A DNA stretch of 64,000 bases from Methanomicrobia archaeon (GCA_015660915.1 JACTTZ010000002.1:1-64000), one strand, 5' to 3'; positions 1 through 7,925 are shown, numbered from the stretch's first letter. A program made the numbers and translations. Notes: generated by a model from the sequence alone, not told the origin.

Positions 1-124
1 TCCCAGATCTGAGGGTAGGTTGTCCACGTGTTACTGAGCCGTTCGCCGAGGGCATAACCCCTCTCGACTCGCATGGCTTAATCGGACCCCGATAGCAGTG
101 GCCTCTGGCAGGATCAACCAGAGT
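1..124 (-). rRNA. 16S ribosomal RNA, 5' end (partial)
   Basis: Read on the minus strand the first ~124 bases give the start of an archaeal small-subunit rRNA, with the near-universal CTGGTTGATCCTGCCAG element and the conserved region ending AACACGTGGACAACC. The gene runs left out of the window. The 5' end is placed by similarity to archaeal 16S, so it may be off by a few bases. The CCAGAGG variant after the universal element is typical of Methanomicrobia-like archaea. Confidence 0.95.
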
Positions 125-383
125 TGTATGCACACTACAAGGAATTGTGCGGATTCGCATTCTTATGCATGTCCGCTTCGACCGATTCCGTATATTTACG
201 GCTTCAGCCGAATCAATCAAGACCTACGTCAGTTGCAAGGTTTCTGACAGATTACGCCAGCTAACTTACAACTCCACTGATATATTTCGCGACCGGAGAG
301 CGATCCCTCACGGTTGGAAGTAAATTCCACATAAGGACCGTATGTTGGTCGCGATGGACCTCATCTCTGAAGATCAGTCCTCT

Positions 384-411
384 GTTATATAGCGTTCGTA
401 GGTATATAAGG
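384..411 (-). promoter_or_regulatory. Likely rRNA promoter (two TATA elements)
   Basis: On the minus strand there are two archaeal TATA-like elements, CCTTATATAC (402-411) and GCTATATAAC (384-393), about 260-290 bases upstream of the 16S 5' end. That distance suits the long leader of an archaeal rRNA operon. The leader between them and the rRNA contains a small CCGTA/TACGG hairpin near 189-202. I see no protein gene in 125-696. Confidence 0.6.
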
Positions 412-696
412 TTTACCGGCACTCCAAAACACGGTTACGCATAAAGTCCGCTGCAGCGTCTGCGCAATAAATACGCGTCCTCTTGATTGCGGAGACTCTG
501 GGTGTTCAAGTCTGACTTTACTTCCAGTTTGTTCCAGATTATAACTTGCACACTGCGCAGCAGTGCGGGATACGCGCGTCCTGCTTGGTAACCTACCGCG
601 TGCACCCAGAGAGCCTATCATCTGACGATATTAACGATATCTGCGGACTATCGGCGCTCTCACGGCGGAAGTTGCTGCCAGATCAAGAAGTCACCA

Positions 697-1002
697 CTAC
701 GTCTTCCACACGTGACTCAGCGAGAATCTGCCTCGTGTCGCGCGGTCGAGTTGCTCAACGTACTCGAGGGCCGACTTGCTAAACTCAGCGCGCACCAGCG
801 CTTCAGAAAACGAGGGATCAGCATGATGAACCATACGCGCGAGAATAAACGGAACAATGCTCGGCGCGAGATACCTGTGTTCGTACCGCCTCGCCGCTTC
901 GTCGACAGCCCATCGCAACAGCTCACGGAGGCGCTCCTGTGCATCAGCCTCGCATAGACTAACCGTTTCACCATCAAATTGACTTAATAAAATTGTTTCC
1001 AT
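697..1002 (-). CDS. Small hypothetical protein
   Basis: This 101-residue frame starts with ATG at 1002, preceded by a GAGGTT ribosome-binding sequence about 10 bases upstream. The product is acidic and mostly helical with no membrane segment; the middle carries the pattern RRYEHRYLAPSIVPFILAR. I do not recognise a family. It sits alone between the rRNA promoter and a broken TrmB-like regulator. Overlapping frames exist on both strands; this one has the best start signal and the most protein-like composition. Confidence 0.5.
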   Translation of the reverse strand: METILLSQFDGETVSLCEADAQERLRELLRWAVDEAARRYEHRYLAPSIVPFILARMVHHADPSFSEALVRAEFSKSALEYVEQLDRATRGRFSLSHVWKT

Positions 1003-1030
1003 TAGCCGAACCTCAAAAGCCTGGGTTCGT

Positions 1031-1373
1031 CTAAATGCTTAAGCGTTGCGATTTGATTAGATTTTTTGAAGCAAAAGGGGCTTTTTGGCGGAAGGCGCTC
1101 TCGTGCTGTTTCACTGCAGAGTCGAGGGCTACATCAAGATCAACCGCAGTGTAAATCGTTGGTGAGTCGAGCGACGGACGCACCATGCCCTTGTCGATGA
1201 GGCTGATGAGCGTCCGGTGCACGTCCTCAAGGTATGTCTTCAGCGATTTTGCGAGGGGAGAAGGGGTATTAAGGCCGTACTTAAGCAGGCGCAGATAAAG
1301 CAGTGCCTCTTTTTCTGTGAGCCCGAAACCGATTAAACGGTGGGTAAACTCGTCGTCAGTGGTCGTCAGGCAT
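1031..1373 (-). pseudogene. TrmB-family winged-helix regulator, HTH domain only, start disrupted
   Basis: The minus frame ending at 1031 encodes a TrmB-type DNA-binding domain: GFGLTEKEALLYLRLL, then YLEDVHRTLISLIDKGMV, then a wing ending PTIYTAVDLDVALDSAV. Proteins of this family regulate sugar and energy metabolism genes in archaea; full-length members have a C-terminal sensor domain missing here. In the HTH frame there is no ATG, GTG or TTG before an upstream stop. A well-placed ATG (1371-1373), just downstream of a TATA-like CTATATC, is out of frame by one base, so the N-terminus looks frameshifted or misassembled. About 112 codons are intact. Confidence 0.7.
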
Positions 1374-1586
1374 CACAACGAAACTGAGCTGAATGATAGA
1401 TATAGGTTAGCTCATAAAGAGGAGGCGAGGAAGAACACGCTGCGAGCGTTACCGCGCCACAATTCAACGCTTTAGTAGCATTGGGCCTACATTCTGAGGC
1501 ACGGCAGTCGAGGCGCTTCCTGGAGTATCTATCGACATCCGCTGGGTGAACAACAAACGATAATCGTATGGTGACGCTGGCTTTAG

Positions 1587-1952
1587 CTACCGCGCCGAAA
1601 AGTCTTGCTGCATGATCCCAAAAAGGTTCCCTTCGGTGTCCGTACAGTAGGCGTGGTATCCAATTCCAGGGATGACCGATTTCGGAACTATAACGCGCCC
1701 TCCTGCGCCCGCCACTTTTTGCGTGGACTCGTCGATGGAAGGAACGTCGATCGTGTTGACCGTTGTCTCGTGGCTCATACGCTTTCTGATCGCCCCGTTA
1801 ATGCTGGTCTCGTCGCGATCATCAGTACTTATGAGCCAGTACTCGACCGGCCCTTCCCACTTGTCAACACGCCAGTCAAAGACGCTCTCATAAAACCCAG
1901 ATGCTCGCGCCGGGTCGTCGGCATAGATTTCAAAATGAATGATTTTCGACAT
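1587..1952 (-). CDS. VOC (glyoxalase/dioxygenase-like) family protein
   Basis: This is a single-domain vicinal-oxygen-chelate protein of 121 residues. It opens with KIIHFEIYADDPARASGFYE, has the mid-domain FDWRVDKWEGPVEYW, and closes with the typical DTEGNLFGIMQQ strand. Such proteins bind metals and act in isomerase, lyase or resistance reactions; the substrate cannot be told. I chose the ATG at 1952, which directly precedes the VOC fold and follows GTGAG; an upstream in-frame ATG at 1985 would add 11 residues. It is flanked by small accessory genes and is not in an obvious operon. Confidence 0.85.
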   Translation of the reverse strand: MSKIIHFEIYADDPARASGFYESVFDWRVDKWEGPVEYWLISTDDRDETSINGAIRKRMSHETTVNTIDVPSIDESTQKVAGAGGRVIVPKSVIPGIGYHAYCTDTEGNLFGIMQQDFSAR

Positions 1953-2178
1953 AATCTCACAATTGAAGTTCATAGCCAACTCCATAAAAGTATTGTCGCA
2001 ATCACGCGACCCAAACAGCTGAGCGTAAGAGCCCTATAAGGCTCCGACAGGGCGGCATTCGAATAAGCGATCGCAAGCGCGAAAAGATGGCGTTGTTCCA
2101 AAAAGAGTTATGTTTTGAGCACCAATTAGTAGCTATTAGATTGGAAGAATTAACCAATTGTGAAGGAGGTGGATCAGT

Positions 2179-2301
2179 ATGCCGCACCCATTTTTAGTAG
2201 CGTTATGGTTTATAATGCGCATCGTGGTCGTAGTTGTATTGATCTGGGTTGCATACACCCTAGCGCAGATACACAAAACATTGCAGCAGCCTAGGGCGTG
2301 A
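2179..2301 (+). CDS. Small single-span membrane protein (40 aa)
   Basis: A strong ribosome-binding site, GAAGGAGGTG, lies 7 bases before the ATG. The product has one hydrophobic helix (about residues 5-27, with a run of five valines) followed by a short charged tail ending QQPRA. No family is recognised. Because it is so short, support rests on the ribosome-binding site and the clean transmembrane segment. Confidence 0.6.
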   Translation: MPHPFLVALWFIMRIVVVVVLIWVAYTLAQIHKTLQQPRA

Positions 2302-2770
2302 GATGAGTACGTTCGGTCTTTGATGACCCGCTTAGTACCAAGTAGTTCGGAAAGGGATGTTTAATCTTAAACCAAATTGAAACGCGATCGTTTCCAGGGC
2401 TGCCACCGCTTCTTTTCTTGCTTCTTATGTTCTCCCTTTTTTCATCTATAGATACTATCTTTCGCGAAAAACAGAAATACACCCTAACGGTGGTGAGCCT
2501 AAGGCAGGCCCCGACAGCGGCTCCGGATCAAGTCAATTGGTGATTTTATAAGCATCCGCGGCCTGAGCATGTGTATGATATTTACGTGCGATATTGGGGG
2601 ACTTTCGAGCTAAGCCAACAATAAGCTGCAATTAAATAGGATAGTTTAGCAGATCCGCACGCCAAATAACACTGCTTAGCCGTCTAATAAGCAGATCATA
2701 TTCTGAGATGTTAGAGCTGAAACAAAATATTATAATTTAAGCATAAGCAAAGGACAGGTCATGGAAGAAA
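2302..2770. other. No intact gene seen; contains a relic
   Basis: About 470 bases without a convincing gene. Several short frames exist on both strands but none has both a start signal and protein-like composition. At 2532-2597 there is a relic related to a frame at 8350-8514 (described separately). An AT-rich stretch near 2725-2740 (AATATTATAATTT) may be the promoter of the membrane protein that follows. Confidence 0.5.
2532..2597 (+). pseudogene. Relic of the KHP-PEHVY family, with in-frame TGA
   Basis: The frame reads VNW, TGA, then FYKHPRPEHVYDIYVRYW. It matches the end of the frame at 8350-8514, which reads VDWKHYKHPLPEHVYYVYMQ. The TGA at 2541-2543 falls inside the conserved block, so this copy is broken. 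The family function is unknown. It is one of several duplicated small-gene relics in this region. Confidence 0.6.
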
Positions 2771-3088
2771 ATGAAAAAGTTTATCCCACTTTTTGTACTA
2801 ATTGGGCTGGCTATAATAGCTGCCGCAATCTACATAACAGTATACCATGTTGGTATGCCGACCCGAGATGTCGATCTGTCGGGGGCGCCGGCGAACTTTT
2901 GGCTTGGTCTATGGCAAGGTCTCATTATTGTCCTATCATTCATAGCCAGCTGGTTTGACAACAATATTGTGCTCTACCAGGTTCATAATAATGGATTTTG
3001 GTATAACCTAGGATACCTTATTGCCGTTTCTGTCTCGGTTGGAGGTATCGCAAGAGGTAGCAGAACAAAAGGAAAAGCCAAGAAATAA
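2771..3088 (+). CDS. Membrane protein of unknown function (105 aa)
   Basis: It starts at ATG 2771 after GAAGAA. The first hydrophobic helix (residues 4-24) could be a signal anchor; further hydrophobic segments lie at about 43-62 and 78-95. The C-terminus is basic (RGSRTKGKAKK), suggesting that end is cytoplasmic. A second ATG at 2761 opens another frame and is not supported by composition. No family is recognised. It is a single gene, and the next genes run on the opposite strand. Confidence 0.7.
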   Translation: MKKFIPLFVLIGLAIIAAAIYITVYHVGMPTRDVDLSGAPANFWLGLWQGLIIVLSFIASWFDNNIVLYQVHNNGFWYNLGYLIAVSVSVGGIARGSRTKGKAKK

Positions 3089-3196
3089 TCGCTTTATCTA
3101 GCAGCAAACATCAACACGACAGCAATTTTCTTGAGGTTCAATGACCAAGACCTGCAAGAAGAATATGCAAGCGTGCCGTTTTAGCTGCTTATTTTG

Positions 3197-3373
3197 TTAA
3201 TAAGTGTCGCCAAAAAGCTGATCATAGAGCTTTTTGTCTGCAGTGGTTTCGGGCTTGTCATGCGGCTTAAGCTCACGCGACGCGCGGCACGTTTCGCATA
3301 TCCACAGTTTTTGATCCCCAGCCCACAAACAGCAGTCACTGACCAGTTTTTTGTCGCACCGCCCGCACTTCAC
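3197..3373 (-). CDS. Small zinc-finger protein (58 aa)
   Basis: It starts with GTG at 3373, with AGAGG about 9 bases upstream. Two CxxC pairs are visible, CGRC at residues 3-6 and CETC at 26-29, with an extra CC at 14-15, as in a treble-clef or ribbon zinc site. The second half is charged and ends QLFGDTY. It is the last gene of a three-gene minus-strand set (4135 to 3197) with short gaps, a layout common in integrated archaeal viruses and plasmids. Function is unknown. Confidence 0.7.
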   Translation of the reverse strand: MKCGRCDKKLVSDCCLWAGDQKLWICETCRASRELKPHDKPETTADKKLYDQLFGDTY

Positions 3374-3388
3374 GTGATCGCCTCTTTG

Positions 3389-3631
3389 TTATGGTAGATT
3401 TCTGCTCTTTATGCGTTTTGCCGCGTTGTGCTCAGGGCCTGCTTCGTACTGTTCAAAGCCCATCTCTTTAAGGACGTTATCGCATATTGCAACGGTACGT
3501 AGTAGCACGGAGATACACACTTCACGTGTTTCTGCTCTTTGTATTTTCTGCAGTTGGAAGGCTTTGACCTTAAGTGCTTTCTTGTAAATGTGCCGGTAGC
3601 GTGCAAGCATTCTGTCATCACTATCGTACAT
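3389..3631 (-). CDS. Small hypothetical protein (80 aa)
   Basis: ATG at 3631 is preceded by GTGAG. The product is a basic helical protein (KKALKVKAFQLQKIQRAETR in the middle) with no membrane segment. It lies 24 bases after the stop of the 159-residue protein and 15 bases before the 58-residue zinc-finger gene, so the three are probably co-transcribed. No family is recognised. Confidence 0.6.
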   Translation of the reverse strand: MYDSDDRMLARYRHIYKKALKVKAFQLQKIQRAETREVCISVLLRTVAICDNVLKEMGFEQYEAGPEHNAAKRIKSRNLP

Positions 3632-3655
3632 CTAACTCACTTTGCTTGACATAGG

Positions 3656-4135
3656 CTAGTCCTCCTGCCAGACGACTCCGTTCTCTCTTAACACGCTTAT
3701 TAAGTGAACTTGTATCTTCTGTAGCAGAATAAGGCACTCTGTCTGCTTTTCCTTGTCTGTCATTACTCGTAGGTCGTCAGTTCGGACACCGGCCAAAGTA
3801 TCATTCAAAACGCCTAAGCACCTATCTCTTACATTTTCCTCAAAGCCTACTTGAGCAACTTCCTCCCAGAGTTCTGCACGTGTCTGACCAGTCCAAAGCA
3901 TTACTTCATCTGGGTCGAGCCCTACCCATTTGTCCCACTTATCTTGCTGCCCTCTCGTGCTGTAAAAAAGCTCATCGTAGCCCTCGGGCCCACGCTTCTT
4001 GGCAGCGTACTTGCGCTTATGTAATCGGTCTTTGTCTTGGTGCTTCTGCTTCCAAGCTGCTATTCGGTCGCGGCACGATTGGCACGTCTTTTGTGGGCCT
4101 GCATGCTCGTGTTGACACGTAGGACAAACTACCAT
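3656..4135 (-). CDS. Zinc-ribbon hypothetical protein, probable mobile-element gene
   Basis: The 159-residue product begins with a zinc ribbon, CPTC at residues 4-7 and CQSC at 17-20, followed by a lysine/arginine-rich stretch (KQKHQDKDRLHKRKYAAKKR) that could bind nucleic acid, then an acidic helical C-terminal part. A TATA-like GTATATATTAC lies just before the ATG. It is the first gene of the three-gene set. Function is unknown; the composition suggests a virus- or plasmid-derived regulator or nucleic-acid-binding protein. Confidence 0.7.
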   Translation of the reverse strand: MVVCPTCQHEHAGPQKTCQSCRDRIAAWKQKHQDKDRLHKRKYAAKKRGPEGYDELFYSTRGQQDKWDKWVGLDPDEVMLWTGQTRAELWEEVAQVGFEENVRDRCLGVLNDTLAGVRTDDLRVMTDKEKQTECLILLQKIQVHLISVLRENGVVWQED

Positions 4136-4193
4136 CGTAATATATACTGCTTCATACTCTACAATAAGCCTTCCGCATACTCTGTAAACATAC

Positions 4194-4225
4194 CAAAAAA
4201 AAGAGAAAAGGGGCTAGCAAGCCCC
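4194..4225 (-). terminator. Intrinsic-type terminator
   Basis: On the minus strand a perfect 6-bp hairpin (GGGGCT-TGCT-AGCCCC) is followed by TTTTCTCTTTTTTTT. It sits 16 bases after the stop of the broken gene at 4242-4565 and before the start of the next minus-strand gene, so it should end transcription of the former. Confidence 0.75.
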
Positions 4226-4241
4226 TACTATTCACGCAGAA

Positions 4242-4565
4242 TTACCGCTTCATTCCTTCTGCTCGGGCTTTTAACATTCCTTTCATGACTTCCTTTCCTG
4301 TTTCGTAGGGCACCATTTCGTGCACCTCGCTCATGATCCAGGGGGTGAACGCGGTCGTCCTCCTAAACGAATCTTTGGCTTCTCCGCTGGCAATTGGATA
4401 TCCTCCCATTCCATTCGGGAATTACCCGAACTCTAGCAGGTCACCTCTCTTTAACGCGTCGTCAAGCGCTGCGAACATCATCTCAGAGAACTTTGTCATT
4501 TCAACCGGGTCGGTCGGCCACGGCGCGCTCGGGTTGTAGTGCCACACGTTCAAAAATTTCGCCAT
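4242..4565 (-). pseudogene. Conserved small protein interrupted by an in-frame TAA
   Basis: The frame opens with ATG 4565 (AAGGTG upstream), reads MAKFLNVWHYNPSAPWPTDP, and reaches a TAA at 4422-4424 (codon 48) directly after DLLEFG. The same frame then continues without change as FPNGMGGYPIASGEAKDSF through SEVHEMVPYETGKE to a normal stop at 4242. Both halves look like one 107-residue protein of a conserved uncharacterised family found in archaea and bacteria (from memory). TAA is not used for pyrrolysine, so this is a nonsense mutation or a sequence error. Confidence 0.75.
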
Positions 4566-4753
4566 TTCTTTCACCTTATTTCATGTTGGCCGCGGCGGTA
4601 GTGACCGTCGTTTTTTTCTAAAACACTCACGAAGGCGCCCTAATGGGATAAAGGTTGTTGTGACAGGCGTTTGTGCCGACTCCAAGAATAACAATTACTT
4701 TCGCAATACGCGTCGGTTAGGCACTTAGCGAGTCACTTTCTCGTTATTGTTAT

Positions 4754-4897
4754 ATGACCTACTGCGCACGATGCGAGCTTTATATCAAGTGCGAGTTACG
4801 CGGCGACCAGGATAAGCTGCCTTATGCTTGCGAGTGTTACCGGCGGCCACGCACAATAACTCGTGACATGTATTACTGGTCAGGACGTTCACGATAG
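4754..4897 (+). CDS. Small cysteine-rich zinc-finger-like protein (47 aa)
   Basis: The frame encodes MTYCARCELYIKCEL, then YACECYRRPRTITRDMYYWS, ending GRSR. Cysteines at residues 4, 7, 13, 26 and 28 could form a zinc site. There is no clear ribosome-binding site, so it may be leaderless. Its last 14 codons recur as a relic at 12016-12057, which supports its being or having been a real gene. It is followed by the three-gene set at 5000-5856. Confidence 0.55.
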   Translation: MTYCARCELYIKCELRGDQDKLPYACECYRRPRTITRDMYYWSGRSR

Positions 4898-4999
4898 CAC
4901 GTGAGCACTTCAGTTTGACGCTATTATTGTCATCAGAAAAAAGCGATCACGCTATAATGTCATGTGTTCATGTAAAAAACACCGACCAGGAGGGAAAAG

Positions 5000-5263
5000 A
5001 TGATTGAAAATGGACTAATCTTAACGGGCAGCGAAGCGGAATTATTGAGCCGTGCACTTTCAGAAGTGAAAACAAAAGCCTTTGAGGAGTCCGAGGTCAA
5101 TCTCGACGATACCCAGGCGCTCGATACGCTCGTCGCGTGTTTCAAAACTGCGGCGAAAGAGGGACAGGAGAAAGAAAGGTGTCACTCGTATCTTAGCCCC
5201 TTACGTAAGCGCCTTGTGCTAGGCACGCTTCTCGATAGAGCCAGCGGCGCGGATAGAAGGTAA
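5000..5263 (+). CDS. Hypothetical protein, family A (87 aa)
   Basis: ATG 5000 follows a strong AGGAGGG. The protein is charged and helical, with a core DDTQALDTLVACFKTAAKEG and a C-terminal SYLSPLRKRLVLGTLLDR. No membrane segment is seen. The C-terminal two-thirds recur as a truncated copy at 10910-11101. The next gene starts 3 bases after its stop, so the two are surely one operon. Function is unknown; a small regulatory protein of an integrated element is a reasonable guess. Confidence 0.7.
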   Translation: MIENGLILTGSEAELLSRALSEVKTKAFEESEVNLDDTQALDTLVACFKTAAKEGQEKERCHSYLSPLRKRLVLGTLLDRASGADRR

Positions 5264-5266
5264 CGC

Positions 5267-5488
5267 ATGAGCAACGAAACGCCACGGAAGCGCAAGCCAC
5301 AAGAGCCCAGTTTTGTCACAGGCCAAGAAGCTCTAATTTATGAAGTGGAACGGGCGTGCGGCCAATTAAACAAGCTTAAGGAATTACAGCTAAACGAGCC
5401 TCTTTTGCGAGCAGTGGCTGCAGAAATAAGGGCACACATGGACCACTTAGGGTTAAGCTTGATAGAATTAACAGAACCGTGCGGCTAA
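5267..5488 (+). CDS. Hypothetical protein, family B (73 aa)
   Basis: It starts 3 bases after the preceding gene. A basic N-terminus (PRKRKPQEP) is followed by SFVTGQEALIYEVERACGQ and a leucine-rich helical half. A truncated relative sharing the SFVTGQEALIYE block lies at 30010-30117, some 25 kb away. No family is recognised. Confidence 0.65.
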   Translation: MSNETPRKRKPQEPSFVTGQEALIYEVERACGQLNKLKELQLNEPLLRAVAAEIRAHMDHLGLSLIELTEPCG

Positions 5489-5532
5489 TGATTGTGGCTA
5501 AAAGTTGAGCGTTAGGTGCCTTAAGGTGGATA

Positions 5533-5856
5533 ATGACAACACAAGAAACTGAAGAAGCGCTTAATGAAAACACGACCAACTTGGACGGCTTGAGAGTCTA
5601 TATCAACGTTTGGAATCTAGCTGCAAACCTAGCGGTTGCGAGAAACCGCCGGGATGAGAAGGGGGAATACTACGAACAAGTCAAGGCCTTCGAGGACCTT
5701 GGGAGCATAGGCCTTACCTATCAAGACCTTATTGATGCTGTTGAGCAGCAAGGAGCACTGAACAGATCAGGCTGGTATAGAATTACACCAAAGATACACA
5801 AGGCCGTTTCAGAGCACGCAGACGTAGTAAAAGCGATATGGAGCAATGAACCATGA
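5533..5856 (+). CDS. Hypothetical protein (107 aa)
   Basis: ATG 5533 follows AAGGTGG. The product is a soluble protein of predicted mixed helix, with LRVYINVWNLAANLAVARNR and LGSIGLTYQDLIDAVEQQ as recognisable blocks; the last half resembles a small winged-helix layout, but I cannot assign a family. It is 44 bases downstream of the family B gene and probably in the same operon. Confidence 0.65.
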   Translation: MTTQETEEALNENTTNLDGLRVYINVWNLAANLAVARNRRDEKGEYYEQVKAFEDLGSIGLTYQDLIDAVEQQGALNRSGWYRITPKIHKAVSEHADVVKAIWSNEP

Positions 5857-5963
5857 AGCACGAAGTAGCCGGTCTGCCTAAAAAATTGCAACAGCGCTTC
5901 CGTTTACTCAGTCACAAACACATTTGCGGTAAATAAATGCCCTTTACCTGGGGGGCTTCCTTA

Positions 5964-6230
5964 TTATAAAAACTGAGTAAGGGCCTTATCTTTTGCATCC
6001 CCCTCAGAAAGTTGCCCAAGAATATTTTGATGCTTCATCTTTCTATTAAGCGCATCTGCTTCTCGAAATACCTCATCGATTGATGCGCTCAAGCATGCGC
6101 AGACGTTGTGGTCACCGCTTCCTATCATAAGACAAAAAACACTATACAAGACCTCAAATGAGGGCTGCCAATTTAGGCAATCGATTGAAATAGAGTTAGA
6201 ACAGATAATGCAACGCATCAAGCTCGTCAA
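5964..6230 (-). CDS. Possible small protein (88 aa)
   Basis: The minus frame from ATG 6230 gives a protein whose second half is charged and helical (DEVFREADALNRKMKHQN) and whose first half carries several cysteines (CIICSNS). No ribosome-binding site stands out and no family is recognised, so it could be chance. It faces the DUF6788-like gene. Confidence 0.35.
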   Translation of the reverse strand: MTSLMRCIICSNSISIDCLNWQPSFEVLYSVFCLMIGSGDHNVCACLSASIDEVFREADALNRKMKHQNILGQLSEGDAKDKALTQFL

Positions 6231-6264
6231 TTATCGCATCGGTTCAAACGAAGGAGAGTAGGAC

Positions 6265-6660
6265 GTGGAGAATCGTGCCGACTCAGAGATCGCCCGTGTG
6301 AAGCACTTGCTGCGTGTATGTAGCGAACTCATCGAGCGTATTTCGGCGTTGACTAATGAGCGTGCCAAACTGAACCCGCTTCCCGGCTCACTGCGAAAGC
6401 GGCACATGCGATGTGGTAAGCGGAGTTGTCGCTGCAGGACGGGCGCACTGCACGGCCCCTACTACTATTTTGAGCCTTCGAAGCAGCACGGAAAGTGGCG
6501 CTACGTGTCGAGGGAACGTCTTGTTGAAGTGAAGAAGGGCGTCGCTGACTGGAAAAAGCAACAGGAAATCGACGAAATGCTACAAACTTATGCAGCACGG
6601 CTTGACGCCGTTCTTAAAGCGATACAACAGGAGATCGGGTCGGTCATATCAGCAACCTAA
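6265..6660 (+). CDS. DUF6788-like protein
   Basis: GTG 6265 follows GAAGGAGAG. Residues about 47-75 hold the signature HMRCGKRSCRCRTGALHGPY, then a WRYVSRERL strand. This cysteine pattern is typical of short proteins, grouped from memory as DUF6788, found in transposons, integrated elements and defence islands of bacteria and archaea. N- and C-terminal segments are predicted coiled helices (KKGVADWKKQQEIDEMLQ). Function is unknown. Its presence supports a mobile-element origin for the surrounding region. Confidence 0.75.
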   Translation: MENRADSEIARVKHLLRVCSELIERISALTNERAKLNPLPGSLRKRHMRCGKRSCRCRTGALHGPYYYFEPSKQHGKWRYVSRERLVEVKKGVADWKKQQEIDEMLQTYAARLDAVLKAIQQEIGSVISAT

Positions 6661-6817
6661 CCGTAAGCCGCTGTTGAACATGCTGCACCGTTTATTCTGT
6701 GTGCATAAGAACAAGATCCTACTCTAAAAATCCATAGCTTTATTTATCGATAGAGTAGGATAACATGTTGCGAAAGATGTCCTCTTCACGGAGGATACAG
6801 CGTGATGGATATCGCTT

Positions 6818-7453
6818 ATGGCACACATTCATCTGCCGGATGGAGTATTTTCGCTCCAGTGGGTGATCGTCTAGTGGGCGCTCGCCTTGATCGTGCTTGC
6901 CGTCGCGCTCTTCGTCGCACGTCGCCAGACTATCGCCACCCAGCGGATCGCCACCGCAGCAATGCTCGCCGCCGCATCGTTTGCCATATTTCAGGTGAAC
7001 ATCCCGTTCGCTGGCGGGGTGCAAATGAACCTCACCCAGCTCATCGGCATTCTTGCCGGCCCCTCCATCGGATCGCTGATCGTGTTGATTGTCAATATTC
7101 TCAGCGCCGCGATCGGCCACGGCGGGTGGGGGCTCATTGGGGCAAACACCCTTGTGAACGTCAGCGAGGTCGCGAGCGCGTATTACCTCTTCTATTATGC
7201 GACCCGCCGTTTTGAGCTCTTCACCCGCGGAGCTGTCGCGGCGTTTGGTGGATTGCTTGTCGGCAACGTCCTGTCGGTGTTTATCATCGTGATTTCTGGG
7301 ATACAGGGGAGCACCCTTTCGGGCAGTGCGCTGCTCGTGTTCACGCTCCAAGTTCCCCTCTTAAATCTGGTCGTGGCCGTAGGCGAGGCGATTGTGACCG
7401 GATTTGTGGTAGAATATGTGGGCAAGGTGCGCCCTGATATGCTCACCCTATGA
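6818..7453 (+). pseudogene. cbiM: CbiM-like cobalt/nickel ECF transporter component with in-frame TAG
   Basis: From ATG 6818 the frame reads MAHIHLPDGVFSLQWVIV, reaches TAG at 6872-6874 (codon 19), then continues WALALIVLAVALF, FQVNIPFAGG, HGGWGLIGANTLVN and several membrane helices to 7453. This matches CbiM, the substrate-binding membrane subunit of energy-coupling-factor Co/Ni importers, whose N-terminal His residues bind the metal. The open frame after the stop could only start at TTG 6887, losing that site. TAG is a normal stop here: it ends uS8 and marker 14. No cbiQ or cbiO follows. Confidence 0.75.
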
Positions 7454-7463
7454 GACGTTGCCA

Positions 7464-7706
7464 GTGATTGACGTGAAGTGGCAATATCTCGTATTGGCGG
7501 CTGTCTTCATCGGCGCGATCGCGCTCTCTCTTTGGACAGCCACGCGAGTCGACATGCGTGACATCGAACGAGGGCTCACCAATATCTCCGAGAATGAGCA
7601 TGAGGGCGTTATCGAAGGTGGAAACGTCCCCTTATACGTCGCAATCGTCGCAACCCTGTTTTTTATCGCCATCGTTGCTTTTATTTATCTGTCGAAATAT
7701 CGATGA
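7464..7706 (+). CDS. Two-span membrane protein next to CbiM
   Basis: The likely start is GTG 7464, ten bases after the cbiM frame ends. The 80-residue product has hydrophobic helices at about residues 5-22 and 55-75, separated by an acidic loop with DMRDIERGLTNISENEHEG. The topology (helix, loop, helix) is that of CbiN or NikN accessory subunits, but the usual CbiN motifs are not evident. Position suggests a role with the CbiM-like gene; this is inference. Confidence 0.55.
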   Translation: MIDVKWQYLVLAAVFIGAIALSLWTATRVDMRDIERGLTNISENEHEGVIEGGNVPLYVAIVATLFFIAIVAFIYLSKYR

Positions 7707-7925
7707 TAGTTTACGATCCCACGACGCGTGCATTGGCAAATGAAAAAGCCGACGTATTGCGTCGCCAGCTAGTCAACGTTAACGAACGGTGATGTTGATA
7801 TGCATTACATACGAAAATCAAAGATCGGTTCTCTTTCGCCTTCTAGGACTCGGAAAACTCGTTCTTGCTTAGAGTAATCCGTCGTCAGCGTTGTCACCTC
7901 GATTGTCTTGGCGTCGGCCTTGAGT

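Noticed and set aside
6872-6874. Pyrrolysine at the in-frame TAG of the CbiM-like gene
   Set aside because: TAG clearly terminates uS8 (next codons in frame lead into uL6) and marker 14, and CbiM is not a known pyrrolysine protein. Kept as a finding about the stop, not as recoding.
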